Positions 17,396-27,288 of a stretch of DNA of 52,044 bases are shown here, piece by piece. Source of the stretch: Amycolatopsis coloradensis (GTDB taxonomy: Bacteria; Actinomycetota; Actinomycetes; Mycobacteriales; Pseudonocardiaceae); the NCBI RefSeq assembly GCF_001953865.1, contig NZ_MQUQ01000002.1, positions 1 through 52,044 of the forward strand, read 5' to 3'. The notes under the pieces are model-generated. The model had not been told where the DNA came from. It ran no database searches and saw only the letters and a list, made by a program, of their open reading frames with translations. The translations under genes and the position numbers were made by a program. Numbering within the stretch: position 1 is the first letter of the stretch; each line of letters starts with the position of its first letter.

Positions 17396-17815
17396 ATGCG
17401 CCCGCGGTCCGTGACCACGCTGCTCGCCACACTCGTCCTCGCGCTCCCCGTCCCGTCGACGGCCGCGGCCACCCCTGGTTCCGGGGTGACCGGGACGATC
17501 TTCAGCCAGAAGACGGTCGGGGACACCGACTACGTCCTGCGCGAGGTCGTCATCCAGCCGGGCGGGTACACCGGCTGGCACTACCACGACGGGAAGCTCT
17601 ACGCGTACGTCAAGGCGGGCACGCTGACGCACAACTCGGCCGACTGCGGCCTCGACGGGCTGTACCGGCGCGGCGCCACGTTCACCGAGCCGAGTGACAC
17701 CGTCCACATCGGACGCAACCTCGGGACGACGCCTGTGGTGCTGGAGGTGCTCTACGTGCTGCCGCACGGGAGCCCGCTCTCGGAGGACGCGCCGAACCCG
17801 GGTTGCCCCTTCTAG
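17396..17815 (+). CDS. secreted cupin-domain protein
   Basis: 139 residues. A signal peptide is clear: MRPRSVTTLLATLVLALPVP with likely cleavage after STAAA (about residue 25). The mature part is a single cupin barrel with the metal-type motif VVIQPGGYTGWHYHDGKLYA (about 51-70, H-x-H) and a second half EPSDTVHIGRNLGTTPVVLE. Two Cys (in SADCGLDG and NPGCPF) could form a disulfide outside the cell. Function unknown. TACGGT at 17384-17389 lies 7 bases before the ATG, with no Shine-Dalgarno, so the mRNA may be leaderless. The stop overlaps the convergent MarR gene's stop by 4 bp (CTAG). Confidence 0.85.
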   Translation: MRPRSVTTLLATLVLALPVPSTAAATPGSGVTGTIFSQKTVGDTDYVLREVVIQPGGYTGWHYHDGKLYAYVKAGTLTHNSADCGLDGLYRRGATFTEPSDTVHIGRNLGTTPVVLEVLYVLPHGSPLSEDAPNPGCPF

Positions 17816-18321
17816 GCCCCGAACCAGCCCGCGACGTCGAGGCGGAAGCCGTCCGCGGGCGCCATCGTGCGAAGGTCGGCTTCGAGGGCGCGGACCCTGT
17901 CGGCGCCCAGCGCGTCGGCCCAGTCCTCGCGTAACTCCTCGAAGATCGCCGCGGACCGGCCGAGCGAGTCGATGCCGCGGCCGGTGAGCCGCACGACTTT
18001 GCGCCGCGCGTCGGCCGGGTCGTCGGCGCGCTCGACGTAGCCGAGCTGCTCCAGCTTGTCGACGGTCTTGCCCGCCGCCTGTTTGCTGACCCCGAGCCGC
18101 CGCCCGATCTCGCTCGCCGTCGCGCCGTCACGGCCGATCGCCTGCATGGCGAAGCCGTACGCCGGACGGACGTCGGGGTGCCCCTGTTCGGCCAGCTCGG
18201 CGTGCAGCCGGTCGATGATCGAGCGGAAACCCGCGAACAGCAGGAGCGGCAGTTCGAATCCGGGTACGTCGGGAACTCGCTTGCCATGTTCGACAACCTG
18301 GTTTACCTTTTCGTCAACCAC
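17812..18321 (-). CDS. MarR-family regulator
   Basis: 169 residues with a central winged helix (about residues 60-115): GATASEIGRRLGVSKQAAGKTVDKLEQLGYVERADDP, then the wing DARRKVVRLTGRG. There is no Cys, so it is not an OhrR-type thiol sensor; a small-molecule ligand is more likely. It is divergent from an AhpD-like gene only 23 bp away, and a 15-bp inverted repeat spans its own start region, so it probably represses both. The cupin gene is convergent and overlaps its stop. Confidence 0.9.
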   Translation of the reverse strand: MVDEKVNQVVEHGKRVPDVPGFELPLLLFAGFRSIIDRLHAELAEQGHPDVRPAYGFAMQAIGRDGATASEIGRRLGVSKQAAGKTVDKLEQLGYVERADDPADARRKVVRLTGRGIDSLGRSAAIFEELREDWADALGADRVRALEADLRTMAPADGFRLDVAGWFGA

Positions 18322-18327
18322 GTTGAC
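18313..18327. promoter_or_regulatory. MarR operator candidate
   Basis: GTCAACCACGTTGAC: 6-bp arms around CAC, overlapping the first codons of the MarR gene and 18 bp before the AhpD-like gene. Outside it GGTTTACC and GGTAGTCAAC extend a looser symmetry. Size and place fit a MarR dimer site. Confidence 0.6.
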
Positions 18328-18344
18328 TACCTTAGGGGCAAGCC

Positions 18345-18848
18345 TTGTTCACCGAGCACACCCTCGAAACCGCACCCGAAGCCTCGCGTCGCCCGATGGA
18401 AGCGACCATCCGGCATCTGGGCCACCTCCCCACCGCCGTCGCCCGGCTGGCGTCGTCACCGGAACTGCTCGACGGATTCCTGAAGCTCAGCGCGAGTTTC
18501 GAGCGGACGACGCTCGAACCCCTCGCGCGGGAGACCGTCGTGATGACCGTGGCGACGCGCAACGGCTGCGAAGTCTGCGTCGAGATGCACACCGGCAAAC
18601 TGAAGGGACTTCACGCGGGCGACGACGTCATCGCGGCACTCCGCTCGGCGGAGCCCGTGCCCGACGAGCGCCTGGAAGCCGTCCGCCAGTTCACGCTGGC
18701 GGTGCTCGAGAACGCCGGCGGCGTGGACGACGAGACGCTGCGGACCTTCCTCGGCCATGGCCACACCGAGCGGAATGCCCTCGAAGTCGTCATGGGCATC
18801 GGGACCTACACGATGTCGACCCTGGCGAACCGGCTGACTCGCGCGTAG
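18345..18848 (+). CDS. carboxymuconolactone decarboxylase/AhpD-like protein
   Basis: 167 residues with the AhpD motif NGCEVCVEMH: C75 and C78 plus H82, which in AhpD relay electrons to peroxiredoxins or reduce peroxides directly. The upstream ETVVMTVATRNGC and downstream HTGKLKGLHAGDDVIAALRS are typical of the family. It starts at TTG 18345 behind AGGGG. It is divergent from the MarR gene, which likely controls it. The role is probably in thiol/peroxide metabolism (family knowledge plus inference). Confidence 0.88.
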   Translation: MFTEHTLETAPEASRRPMEATIRHLGHLPTAVARLASSPELLDGFLKLSASFERTTLEPLARETVVMTVATRNGCEVCVEMHTGKLKGLHAGDDVIAALRSAEPVPDERLEAVRQFTLAVLENAGGVDDETLRTFLGHGHTERNALEVVMGIGTYTMSTLANRLTRA

Positions 18849-18965
18849 TCGCTCTCCGTGATCGGCGGGATCACTCGTTTGGCCGCCGATCTTGATGTAT
18901 CTGGGCAGTCCAGTCCGTCTCTTGTCTTGTGCAGCCGAAAGTTCGCCACCCGCGGCGCGGCGCAC

Positions 18966-19004
18966 CGGCGGTCTGGCCTGCCGAGGGGGCAGACCAGACC
19001 GCCG
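18966..19004 (+). terminator. 17-bp stem followed by A-run
   Basis: CGGCGGTCTGGCCTGCC pairs with GGCAGACCAGACCGCCG (one mismatch) around GAGGG. It lies 118 bp after the AhpD-like stop. The run on the plus strand is A rather than T, so it is not a canonical intrinsic terminator. Confidence 0.5.
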
Positions 19005-19039
19005 AAAAACCGAAGACGTTCCACAGGGGTTGGGGGTGC

Positions 19040-19098
19040 GTGAAGACCCCTTCACTCGGCCACGGTTTCAAAAACCAGTCGAGTGAAGGGGCCTTCAC
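19040..19098. repeat. 19-bp stem repeat of the TGAAGGGG-CCTTCA type
   Basis: Arms 19040-19058 (GTGAAGACCCCTTCACTCG) and 19080-19098 pair at 18 of 19 positions around a 21-nt loop. It lies at the 3' end of a minus-strand TetR gene and belongs to the palindrome family seen at several gene ends here. Confidence 0.6.
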
Positions 19099-19133
19099 GT
19101 GTCATGCGCAAGTAGTCGACCACATGCGGACGC

Positions 19134-19721
19134 TCAACGTCTCGACATCCCGGGTCGGATCGCGTCGATCAGCATGTGCACGAGTTGCTCCACGCTGACC
19201 TGCCACTTGTCTTTCGCCAGATGACCGCTGAGCTCCATTCCCGCGATGCCGTGCGCACTCGACATCAGCAGCGCGCCGAACCGAGGCGCGTCGGATTCGC
19301 CGACCATATCCGCGACCAGGGCCAGGAACACGCCCTCGAGACGCCCTGCGGCCTCCAGCGCGGCAGGCGTATCGGCCGGAGCGCTGAACATCAGCGCGTA
19401 CCGGTGCGGCCGCCGGCGAGCGACGTCGATCAACGCCAGAATGGCTCGCTCAAGCCGTATGTCCGAAGTGGACTCAAGGTTCGCACGAAGATGCTCGACG
19501 TCGTCCGCCAGTGAAGTCCACGCGTTGATGGCGAGCTGACCGAGCAGATGTTCTTTGTTCTCGAAGTGCCCGTAGGGCGCACCTCGTGAGACTCCGGCCC
19601 TGGCTCCGACCGCACGCAGGGTCACAGCGTCAGGGCCGCCCTGGTCGAGCAGCTCGGAAGCAGCGCGGACAAGAGCTTGCCGCGTCGCCTCGGCGGTCTC
19701 GGTGCGCGTCACATCGGCCAT
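19134..19721 (-). CDS. TetR-family regulator of the divergent SDR gene
   Basis: 195 residues from the preferred ATG at 19721 (MADVTRTETAEATRQALVRA). The HTH lies at about residues 10-55 (LRAVGARAGVSRGAPYGHFENKEHL), and the C-terminal domain resembles the WHG/TetR_C type (GALLMSSAHGIAGMELSGHL near 150). An ATG six codons upstream (19739) is possible but falls inside an operator box. Two identical boxes TGACAGTGTCA lie in the gap to the short-chain dehydrogenase gene, so it likely represses both genes. Confidence 0.9.
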   Translation of the reverse strand: MADVTRTETAEATRQALVRAASELLDQGGPDAVTLRAVGARAGVSRGAPYGHFENKEHLLGQLAINAWTSLADDVEHLRANLESTSDIRLERAILALIDVARRRPHRYALMFSAPADTPAALEAAGRLEGVFLALVADMVGESDAPRFGALLMSSAHGIAGMELSGHLAKDKWQVSVEQLVHMLIDAIRPGMSRR

Positions 19722-19727
19722 TCTAGT

Positions 19728-19774
19728 TGACAGTGTCATCCGAACTGGGCAGACTATTTCATATGACAGTGTCA
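19728..19774. promoter_or_regulatory. two TGACAGTGTCA operator boxes
   Basis: The 11-bp box (TGACA-G-TGTCA) occurs at 19728-19738 and 19764-19774, 36 bp apart. The first overlaps TTGACA (19727-19732), a perfect -35 for the plus-strand gene. The second overlaps the ATG of that gene. A repressor on both would block RNA polymerase and start. The downstream message looks leaderless. Confidence 0.75.
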
Positions 19775-20713
19775 CATGAATTACCCGACCTGAAGGGCCG
19801 CACCATCGTCGTCACCGGCACGACCTCCGGCCTCGGCCTCGCCCTTTCCGGCGCGTTGGCGTCGGCCGGTGCCCGGGTCCTGATGACCGTTCGCGACGCC
19901 GAGCGTGGAGCGGCGGCCGTCGACCAGGTGCGAGCCGGGATCGACGGCACCGGGTCGGCCGAACCCGTGTTGCTCGACCTGGCCGACCTCTCCTCGGTAC
20001 GGGCCGCCGCCGCGGAGATCCGGAAACGCACCGGCGACCGGGTCGACGTGCTGATCAACAACGCCGCGGTGTCGCTGGGGCCGCACAGCCGGACCCGAGA
20101 CGGATTCGAGCTGCAGATCGGCACCAATCACCTCGGCCCGGCCGCGCTGACCTGGCTGCTGATGCCCGCGCTGCGAGCGGCCGGAGACCGCGGGCGGCCC
20201 GCCCGGGTCGTGACGACATCCAGCCTCGGCCACCGCACCGGCGGACTCGACCTCGCCGACCTGCATTGGGAGCACCGGCGTTACTCGCCAACCCGCGCCT
20301 ACGGAGCTTCCAAGCTCGCGAACCTTCTGTTCGCCGCGGAGCTGGATCGGCGGCTGCGCGCCGACGGCGACCCGGTGTTGTCGATCGCCGCTCACCCGGG
20401 ACTGACGAAGTCACAGCTGCTGACCAACGCCCTCGCCCGCGGGAGCACGTGGAGGTCCCGCCTTCTCGTACTGCCGGACCGATACCTCTCGCAGCCGGTC
20501 ACCGCCGGGATCGCACCCCAGCTCCTCGCCGCCACGGGGCCGGTCGACGGCGGGGACTACCTTGGCCCGGCCGGACCGTTCGAGATCCGCGGCCCGGCCG
20601 GTCCGGCACACCGCTCGGCGACCGCCAAGGACCGGGGGCTCGCGAACGAACTTTGGCGGATCACGAGCGCCGCCACCGGGGTCACTCCGGACCCCGGGCA
20701 GGACCACGTCTGA
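19763..20713 (+). CDS. short-chain dehydrogenase/reductase (retinol dehydrogenase-like)
   Basis: 316 residues of the classical SDR family acting on NAD(P)(H). The cofactor motif is VVTGTTSGLGLALSGALASA (TGxxxGxG, about residues 14-33). LINNAAVSLGPHSRTRDGFE gives the NNA motif (about 97-100), and Y-x-x-x-K is in RAYGASKLANLLFAAEL (about 180-184), with the catalytic Ser in TTSSLGH. Length and sequence resemble WW-domain-oxidoreductase/retinol-dehydrogenase-like SDRs. No Shine-Dalgarno precedes the ATG. Controlled, by position and boxes, by the divergent TetR protein. Substrate unknown. Confidence 0.9.
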   Translation: MTVSHELPDLKGRTIVVTGTTSGLGLALSGALASAGARVLMTVRDAERGAAAVDQVRAGIDGTGSAEPVLLDLADLSSVRAAAAEIRKRTGDRVDVLINNAAVSLGPHSRTRDGFELQIGTNHLGPAALTWLLMPALRAAGDRGRPARVVTTSSLGHRTGGLDLADLHWEHRRYSPTRAYGASKLANLLFAAELDRRLRADGDPVLSIAAHPGLTKSQLLTNALARGSTWRSRLLVLPDRYLSQPVTAGIAPQLLAATGPVDGGDYLGPAGPFEIRGPAGPAHRSATAKDRGLANELWRITSAATGVTPDPGQDHV

Positions 20714-20733
20714 CTCGGATGCCTGTTCGTCGG

Positions 20734-20805
20734 TGGGCGCAGTAGGGATCGAACCTACGACCGCTCGGGTGTAAACCGAGTGCTCTCCCGCTGAGCTATG
20801 CGCCC
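20734..20805 (-). tRNA. tRNA-Val (anticodon TAC)
   Basis: A full cloverleaf can be drawn on the minus strand: acceptor GGGCGCA/TGCGCCC, D arm GCTC-AGCGGGA-GAGC, anticodon stem CTCGG/CCGAG with loop TTTACAC, variable CGGTC, and T arm GTAGG-TTCGATC-CCTAC, discriminator A. The anticodon TAC reads GUA valine codons. The 3' CCA is not encoded in full (ACC follows the acceptor). Confidence 0.96.
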
Positions 20806-20843
20806 GGGAGGTGGCACCCGCGCACGGGTGCCACCGTGAAGAC

Positions 20844-21305
20844 TCAGGCCAGGGAGGCCACGGCCTTCTTCCACGCCTGCTGGTCGCGTGGCTCGCCGGG
20901 CTGGTTGACCTCGGCGAACCGCACGACGCCGTTCTTGTCGATCAGGAAGGTGCCGCGGGTGGCCAGGCCGGCCGCCTCGTTGAAGACGCCGTAGGCCTTC
21001 GCGACCTCACCGTGCGGCCAGAAGTCCGAAAGCAGCGGGAACTGGTAGCCCTCCTGCTCGGCCCACGCCTTGAGCGAGAACGGGGTGTCCACGGACACAC
21101 CGATGACCTGGACGCCCTGACCGTCGTAGTCCGCGAACTCGTCGCGAAGCTGGCACAGCTCACCGGTGCAGATGCCGCTGAACGCGAACGGGTAGAACAC
21201 CAGCAGGACCGGCTTGTCGCCCTGGAAGGACGACAGCTTCACGGCCTGCTTGTTGTAGTCGTTGAGCGTGAAGTCCGGGGCTTGCGATCCGACCTCGACG
21301 GCCAT
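20844..21305 (-). CDS. ahpE: peroxiredoxin, AhpE/BCP-like
   Basis: 153 residues, normal for one-domain peroxiredoxins of the AhpE group, which reduce peroxides and peroxynitrite in the cytoplasm. The peroxidatic Cys is C46 in FYPFAFSGICTGELCQLRDE. A second Cys, C51, sits five residues on, the spacing of the resolving Cys in bacterioferritin comigratory proteins; mycobacterial AhpE lacks it, so this may be an atypical 2-Cys enzyme. Other family marks are APDFTLND (about 9-16) and IGVSVDTPFSLKAW (about 68-81). It is adjacent to the DUF3052 gene and near aceE, as in mycobacteria. Confidence 0.93.
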   Translation of the reverse strand: MAVEVGSQAPDFTLNDYNKQAVKLSSFQGDKPVLLVFYPFAFSGICTGELCQLRDEFADYDGQGVQVIGVSVDTPFSLKAWAEQEGYQFPLLSDFWPHGEVAKAYGVFNEAAGLATRGTFLIDKNGVVRFAEVNQPGEPRDQQAWKKAVASLA

Positions 21306-21382
21306 ACCGGCGGTTTCCTCTCAAAGGGCGAACAGGGGCCTGCGACGACAACCCTATCGTGTCGATCGCGCGGCTCCGGAGG

Positions 21383-21814
21383 TCACCGCTTGGTCTTGGA
21401 CGACTTCGGCGATACCAGCCGGGTGCCCGCCCATTTCGGGCCGGCATTGATGTTGGCCGTCTGCGCCAACCCGACCTGCGGCACCGCTTCGGCGATCTCA
21501 CTCGGCTCGACGTGCCCTGGCTGTCCCGTCTTCGGGGTCAGTACCCAGATCACACCGTTCTCGTTCAAGGGGGTCCGGACCTCGATCAGCGTGTCGCCGA
21601 GATCACCGTCGTCCTCGCGCCACCACAGCAGCACCACGTCGATGACCTCGTCGGCGTCCTCGTCGAGGATGTCGCCGCCGATCTGTTCCTCGATCGCCGC
21701 TCGGAGGTCGTCGTCGACGTCCTCGTCCCAGCCGATCTCCTGGACCACCATGTCCGGCTTGATCCCAAGCCTTTCGGCGACGCTGCTCTGATCAGCGTCT
21801 CCCGCGGCGACCAC
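21383..21814 (-). CDS. DUF3052 family protein
   Basis: About 143 residues, matching mycobacterial Rv2239c-type proteins: KLG-like AERLGIKPDMVVQEIGWDED at the start, the acidic GGDILDEDADEVIDVVLLWW, then GVIWVLTPKTGQPGHVEPSEIAEAVP and a basic tail. Function is unknown. The start is taken at GTG 21814 (MVAAGDADQSSVAER) by analogy with relatives; GGAGG lies 10 bases upstream. GTG 21823 is the alternative but is only one base from that GGAGG. It sits between ahpE and the divergent aceE, a conserved order in actinobacteria. Confidence 0.87.
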   Translation of the reverse strand: MVAAGDADQSSVAERLGIKPDMVVQEIGWDEDVDDDLRAAIEEQIGGDILDEDADEVIDVVLLWWREDDGDLGDTLIEVRTPLNENGVIWVLTPKTGQPGHVEPSEIAEAVPQVGLAQTANINAGPKWAGTRLVSPKSSKTKR

Positions 21815-21823
21815 TGCTGTCAC

Positions 21824-22214
21824 TCCTCCAACTACGACGGAGCGTGGTGTCGCCCGGCCGAATCGACCGGGCGGGCACCACACTCGGGTACACGATGCCC
21901 GTTAGCGAACACTGGTGAGGCGCTGCGCGCAACCGTCCACACCGGATCTTGAACAACTCGTGTCGCAGCGTACGGACATTCGGACCACCCGCGCGAGGTC
22001 AATTCAGGCGCACTTGGGCGCCTCCGAACGCCCTGCTTTAGGGTGGGAGAGAAAACGCGCGCGCGATACAGGCGCGCGCGAGGCGTGTCGCAATCGGGTC
22101 CGCGAACGTTACCGATCAGTAGCGGTGACGCGAACGGAACCGGAGGACGACGATGGAAGGCGAACACGCCCGCGTACGAGCAGAACCAGCTACCACCTTT
22201 TGCAAGGAGACCCC
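21824..22214 (+). promoter_or_regulatory. aceE upstream region with TAGGGT and CG-repeat hairpin
   Basis: A gene-free 390-bp gap between the divergent DUF3052 gene and aceE. TAGGGT lies at 22039-22044, with TTGGGC at 22014 as a weak -35. Shortly after, about 22054-22083, two CGCGCGC runs flank GATACAG and can fold into a hairpin in the roughly 165-nt leader. It is not one of the riboswitches I know. Confidence 0.45.
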
Positions 22215-25010
<2,796 letters not shown>

Positions 25011-25014
25011 CCGT

Positions 25015-25067
25015 GTTATGAACGGACCGTTCATAACAGATTTTGTTATGAACGGTCCGTTCATAAC
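25015..25067. repeat. double 23-bp palindrome upstream of lactate-type dehydrogenase
   Basis: Two 23-bp units, 25015-25037 and 25045-25067, each read GTTATGAACGG-N-CCGTTCATAAC and are palindromic apart from the middle base. One has A and the other T in the centre, so the whole 53 bp is also one inverted repeat around AGATTTT. It lies right after aceE and overlaps the expected -35 of the TAGGGT promoter (25086-25091) of the next gene. It could be both a terminator and a tandem operator of TetR type. Confidence 0.75.
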
Positions 25068-25085
25068 ACCCGGTCGCCGATCGTC

Positions 25086-25091
25086 TAGGGT
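25086..25091 (+). promoter_or_regulatory. TAGGGT -10 of the lactate-type dehydrogenase gene
   Basis: TAGGGT lies 45 bp before the GTG start. A -35 at the usual distance would fall in the right end of the palindrome at 25045-25067, so a protein bound there should affect transcription. Confidence 0.45.
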
Positions 25092-25135
25092 GAGACATCG
25101 GATGTTTCGGGGGCGAACGGAGAGGGTGAGCGAGT

Positions 25136-26347
25136 GTGACGAAGCGTCGACTGCCGAAGCCGAGTGAGCTGAAGCAGATCCTGCGGCCGAAGCCGATCGT
25201 GCTCAATCCGACCGAGCGGCGCCTGGCGGGCGCGCACACGATCGCCGACCTCCGGATGCTTGCCCGCAAGCGGACGCCGAGGGCGGCGTTCGACTACACC
25301 GACGGCGCCGCGGAGCTGGAGGACAGCCTCCGCCGCGCCCGGCAGGCCTTCCGCAGCGTGGAATTCCATCCCAACATTCTCCGCGGCGTGTCCGATGTGG
25401 ACACCGGCAAGGACATCCTCGGCAAGCGTTCGGCGCTGCCGTTCGCGTTCGCGCCGACCGGGTTCACCCGCATGATGAACCACGAGGGCGAGTCCGCGGT
25501 GGGCCGCGTCGCGCAGCGCAACGGTATCCCGATGGGGTTGTCGACCATGGCGACGACGTCGATCGAAGACCTCGCGGCCGCCGCACCGGAGGCCCGCAAG
25601 TGGTTCCAGCTCTACGTTTGGCGCGACCACAAAGCAGGCGAAGATCTGATGAATCGCGCCTGGGCCGCCGGTTTCGACACCCTCATGCTGACGGTGGACA
25701 CCCCGGTCGCGGGCGCGCGGCTGCGTGATGTCCGCAACGGACTGACCATCCCGCCGGCGCTCACCCTCAAGACGTTTGTCGACGGCGCGATGCATCCGTC
25801 GTGGTGGTTCAACCTGCTGACCACCGAGCCGCTGACCTTCGCGTCGTTGAGCCAGTTCGACGGCACGGTCGCCGAACTGCTCAACCAGCTCTTCGACCCC
25901 ACCCTGAATTTCGACGACCTCGACTGGGTCCGCCAGACCTGGCCGGGCAAGCTGGTGATCAAAGGCGTCCAGAACGTCGATGACGCGCGTGACGTGGTCA
26001 AGCACGGCGCCGACGCGGTGCTGCTGTCCAACCACGGCGGCCGTCAGCTCGACCGCGCGCCGACGCCGATCGAACTACTGCCCGCGGTGCTCGACGAGAT
26101 CCAGGGCGACGCCGAGGTGTGGGTCGACACCGGCGTTCTCTCCGGTGGCGACATCGTGGCCGCGATCGCGCGTGGCGCCGACGCGGTGCTCATCGGGCGC
26201 GCGTTCCTCTACGGCCTGATGGCCGGGGGCGAGCGTGGGGTTCAGCGGTGCGTGGACATCCTGCGCGCCGAGATCGTCCGGACCATGCAGCTGCTCGGCG
26301 TCCGTACCCTCGACGACCTCAAGCCCTCGCACGCCACCCTGCGCTGA
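25136..26347 (+). CDS. lldD: FMN-dependent alpha-hydroxy-acid dehydrogenase (L-lactate dehydrogenase type)
   Basis: 403 residues of the FMN-dependent hydroxy-acid oxidase/dehydrogenase family, most like LldD2 of mycobacteria; it would oxidise L-lactate to pyruvate and pass electrons to the respiratory chain. Key regions: AAFDYTDGAAELE (active-site Tyr region, about residues 49-61), PTGFTRMMNHEGE, FQLYVWRD (about 157-164), DTPVAGARLRDVRNG (about 183-197), KGVQNVDDA (FMN Lys) and SNHGGRQLD with the catalytic His and Arg (about 300-308). It starts at GTG 25136. It lies just behind aceE, which uses its product pyruvate. Other 2-hydroxy acids remain possible substrates. Confidence 0.9.
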   Translation: MTKRRLPKPSELKQILRPKPIVLNPTERRLAGAHTIADLRMLARKRTPRAAFDYTDGAAELEDSLRRARQAFRSVEFHPNILRGVSDVDTGKDILGKRSALPFAFAPTGFTRMMNHEGESAVGRVAQRNGIPMGLSTMATTSIEDLAAAAPEARKWFQLYVWRDHKAGEDLMNRAWAAGFDTLMLTVDTPVAGARLRDVRNGLTIPPALTLKTFVDGAMHPSWWFNLLTTEPLTFASLSQFDGTVAELLNQLFDPTLNFDDLDWVRQTWPGKLVIKGVQNVDDARDVVKHGADAVLLSNHGGRQLDRAPTPIELLPAVLDEIQGDAEVWVDTGVLSGGDIVAAIARGADAVLIGRAFLYGLMAGGERGVQRCVDILRAEIVRTMQLLGVRTLDDLKPSHATLR

Positions 26348-26356
26348 TACCCCACA

Positions 26357-26421
26357 CGCGTTTCGTCCTCTGGTTGCGGTAGTTCGTGATACGAACTACC
26401 GCAACCAGAGGACGAAACGCG
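26357..26421. terminator. 31-bp perfect stem, 3-nt loop
   Basis: Arms 26357-26387 (starting CGCGTTTCGTCCTCTGGTTG) and 26391-26421 pair without mismatch around GAT. It fills the gap between the convergent lactate-type dehydrogenase and pnuC genes and can serve both. Confidence 0.85.
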
Positions 26422-26424
26422 GGG

Positions 26425-27066
26425 TCAGCGGGCCGCGGCGGTGACCCCGGACGGCGCGGTGCGGACCTGCTTCGCCGTGCGGTTCCAGCTCCACCAGCCG
26501 TGTACGACCAGCCCGGCGAACACGATGTAGACCGCCGCGGAGAAGTACAGGCCCGAAGAAAGCTGGAGCGGGACACCGATCGCGTCGACGACCAGCCACA
26601 CCAGCCAGAACTCGACGAGCCCGGCACCCTGCGCGGCGAAGGCGACCAGCGTGCCGACGAAGATCGCGGCGTCCGGCCATGGCGCCCACGACGCGTCCAG
26701 CGCGTCGAGCACCAGCGCCATCGCGGTGGTGCCGATCGCGAACGCGCCGATCATCGCCAGCCGTTCGGCGGGACGGCCCTTGCGGACGACGACGCCGTAG
26801 ACCGGGTCGCTGCGGCGGGACCACGCCCACCAGCCGTAGATCGAGATGGCGAGGATCGCGATCTGCCTGGTGGCGAGCCCGCCGAGGTGCGCGGAGAGGT
26901 AGACGGAGAACAGCAGCACGGTGGCACCGACCTGGACCGGCCAGGTCCACAGCGTGCGGCGTTGAGCCAGAAAGACCACGGCCAGCGCGAAGATCTGCCC
27001 CGCCAGTTCGGCGAAGGAGATCCACTGACCCAGCACCGTGACACCGTTGTGCAGCAGGAAGTCCAC
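26425..27066 (-). CDS. pnuC: PnuC-type vitamin transporter
   Basis: 213 residues with about seven membrane helices and the Trp-rich PnuC signature: QRRTLWTWPVQVGATVLLF, AISIYGWWAWSR (about residues 83-94) and a terminal VVHGWWSWNRTAK. PnuC proteins import nicotinamide riboside; close relatives carry riboflavin or thiamine, so the vitamin is not certain. The start is GTG 27066 (VDFLLHNGVTVLGQW) behind GAGGGG. Sequence further upstream on the same strand has hairpins but no riboswitch that I recognise. Confidence 0.9.
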   Translation of the reverse strand: MDFLLHNGVTVLGQWISFAELAGQIFALAVVFLAQRRTLWTWPVQVGATVLLFSVYLSAHLGGLATRQIAILAISIYGWWAWSRRSDPVYGVVVRKGRPAERLAMIGAFAIGTTAMALVLDALDASWAPWPDAAIFVGTLVAFAAQGAGLVEFWLVWLVVDAIGVPLQLSSGLYFSAAVYIVFAGLVVHGWWSWNRTAKQVRTAPSGVTAAAR

Positions 27067-27245
27067 GTCCGCGCCCCTCTGTCGTCTACCGCTCCAACAT
27101 GCTCCGCCGCGACACCATTCCCTAGAGAGTGTGAGCTGCGGAACAGGCAACGGGCTTGAGAGCCGCTGAGGTGGAGTAGCCGCCCGGGCACGACGAAGGG
27201 GCCCGCCGCCGCTTGGTCCGCGGCGATGGGCCCCCGTCGACTCCA

Positions 27246-27282
27246 CGCGGGCCCGGTGCCTTCCTCGATCACCGGGCCCGCG
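27246..27282 (-). terminator. 13-bp perfect stem
   Basis: CGCGGGCCCGGTG (27246-27258) pairs with CACCGGGCCCGCG (27270-27282). It lies just past the 3' end of the broken membrane-protein gene and before pnuC on the minus strand. A second GGGCCC-ended hairpin is next to it at about 27200-27234. Confidence 0.55.
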
Positions 27283-27288
27283 GGATGC

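Larger units (their letters stand above)
18849..19133. other. gap with two strong hairpins
   Basis: No gene seen. Besides the two hairpins listed separately (18966-19004 and 19040-19098), the first 100 bp show nothing recognisable. Confidence 0.5.

Noticed and set aside
19134..19775. Longer N-terminus for the TetR gene (ATG 19739 or upstream)
   Set aside because: The added codons lie in the operator boxes and lack similarity to TetR proteins; ATG 19721 fits better.
27067..27245. A vitamin riboswitch (FMN, TPP or NAD type) before pnuC
   Set aside because: Hairpins are present but I could not find the conserved core words of these riboswitches.
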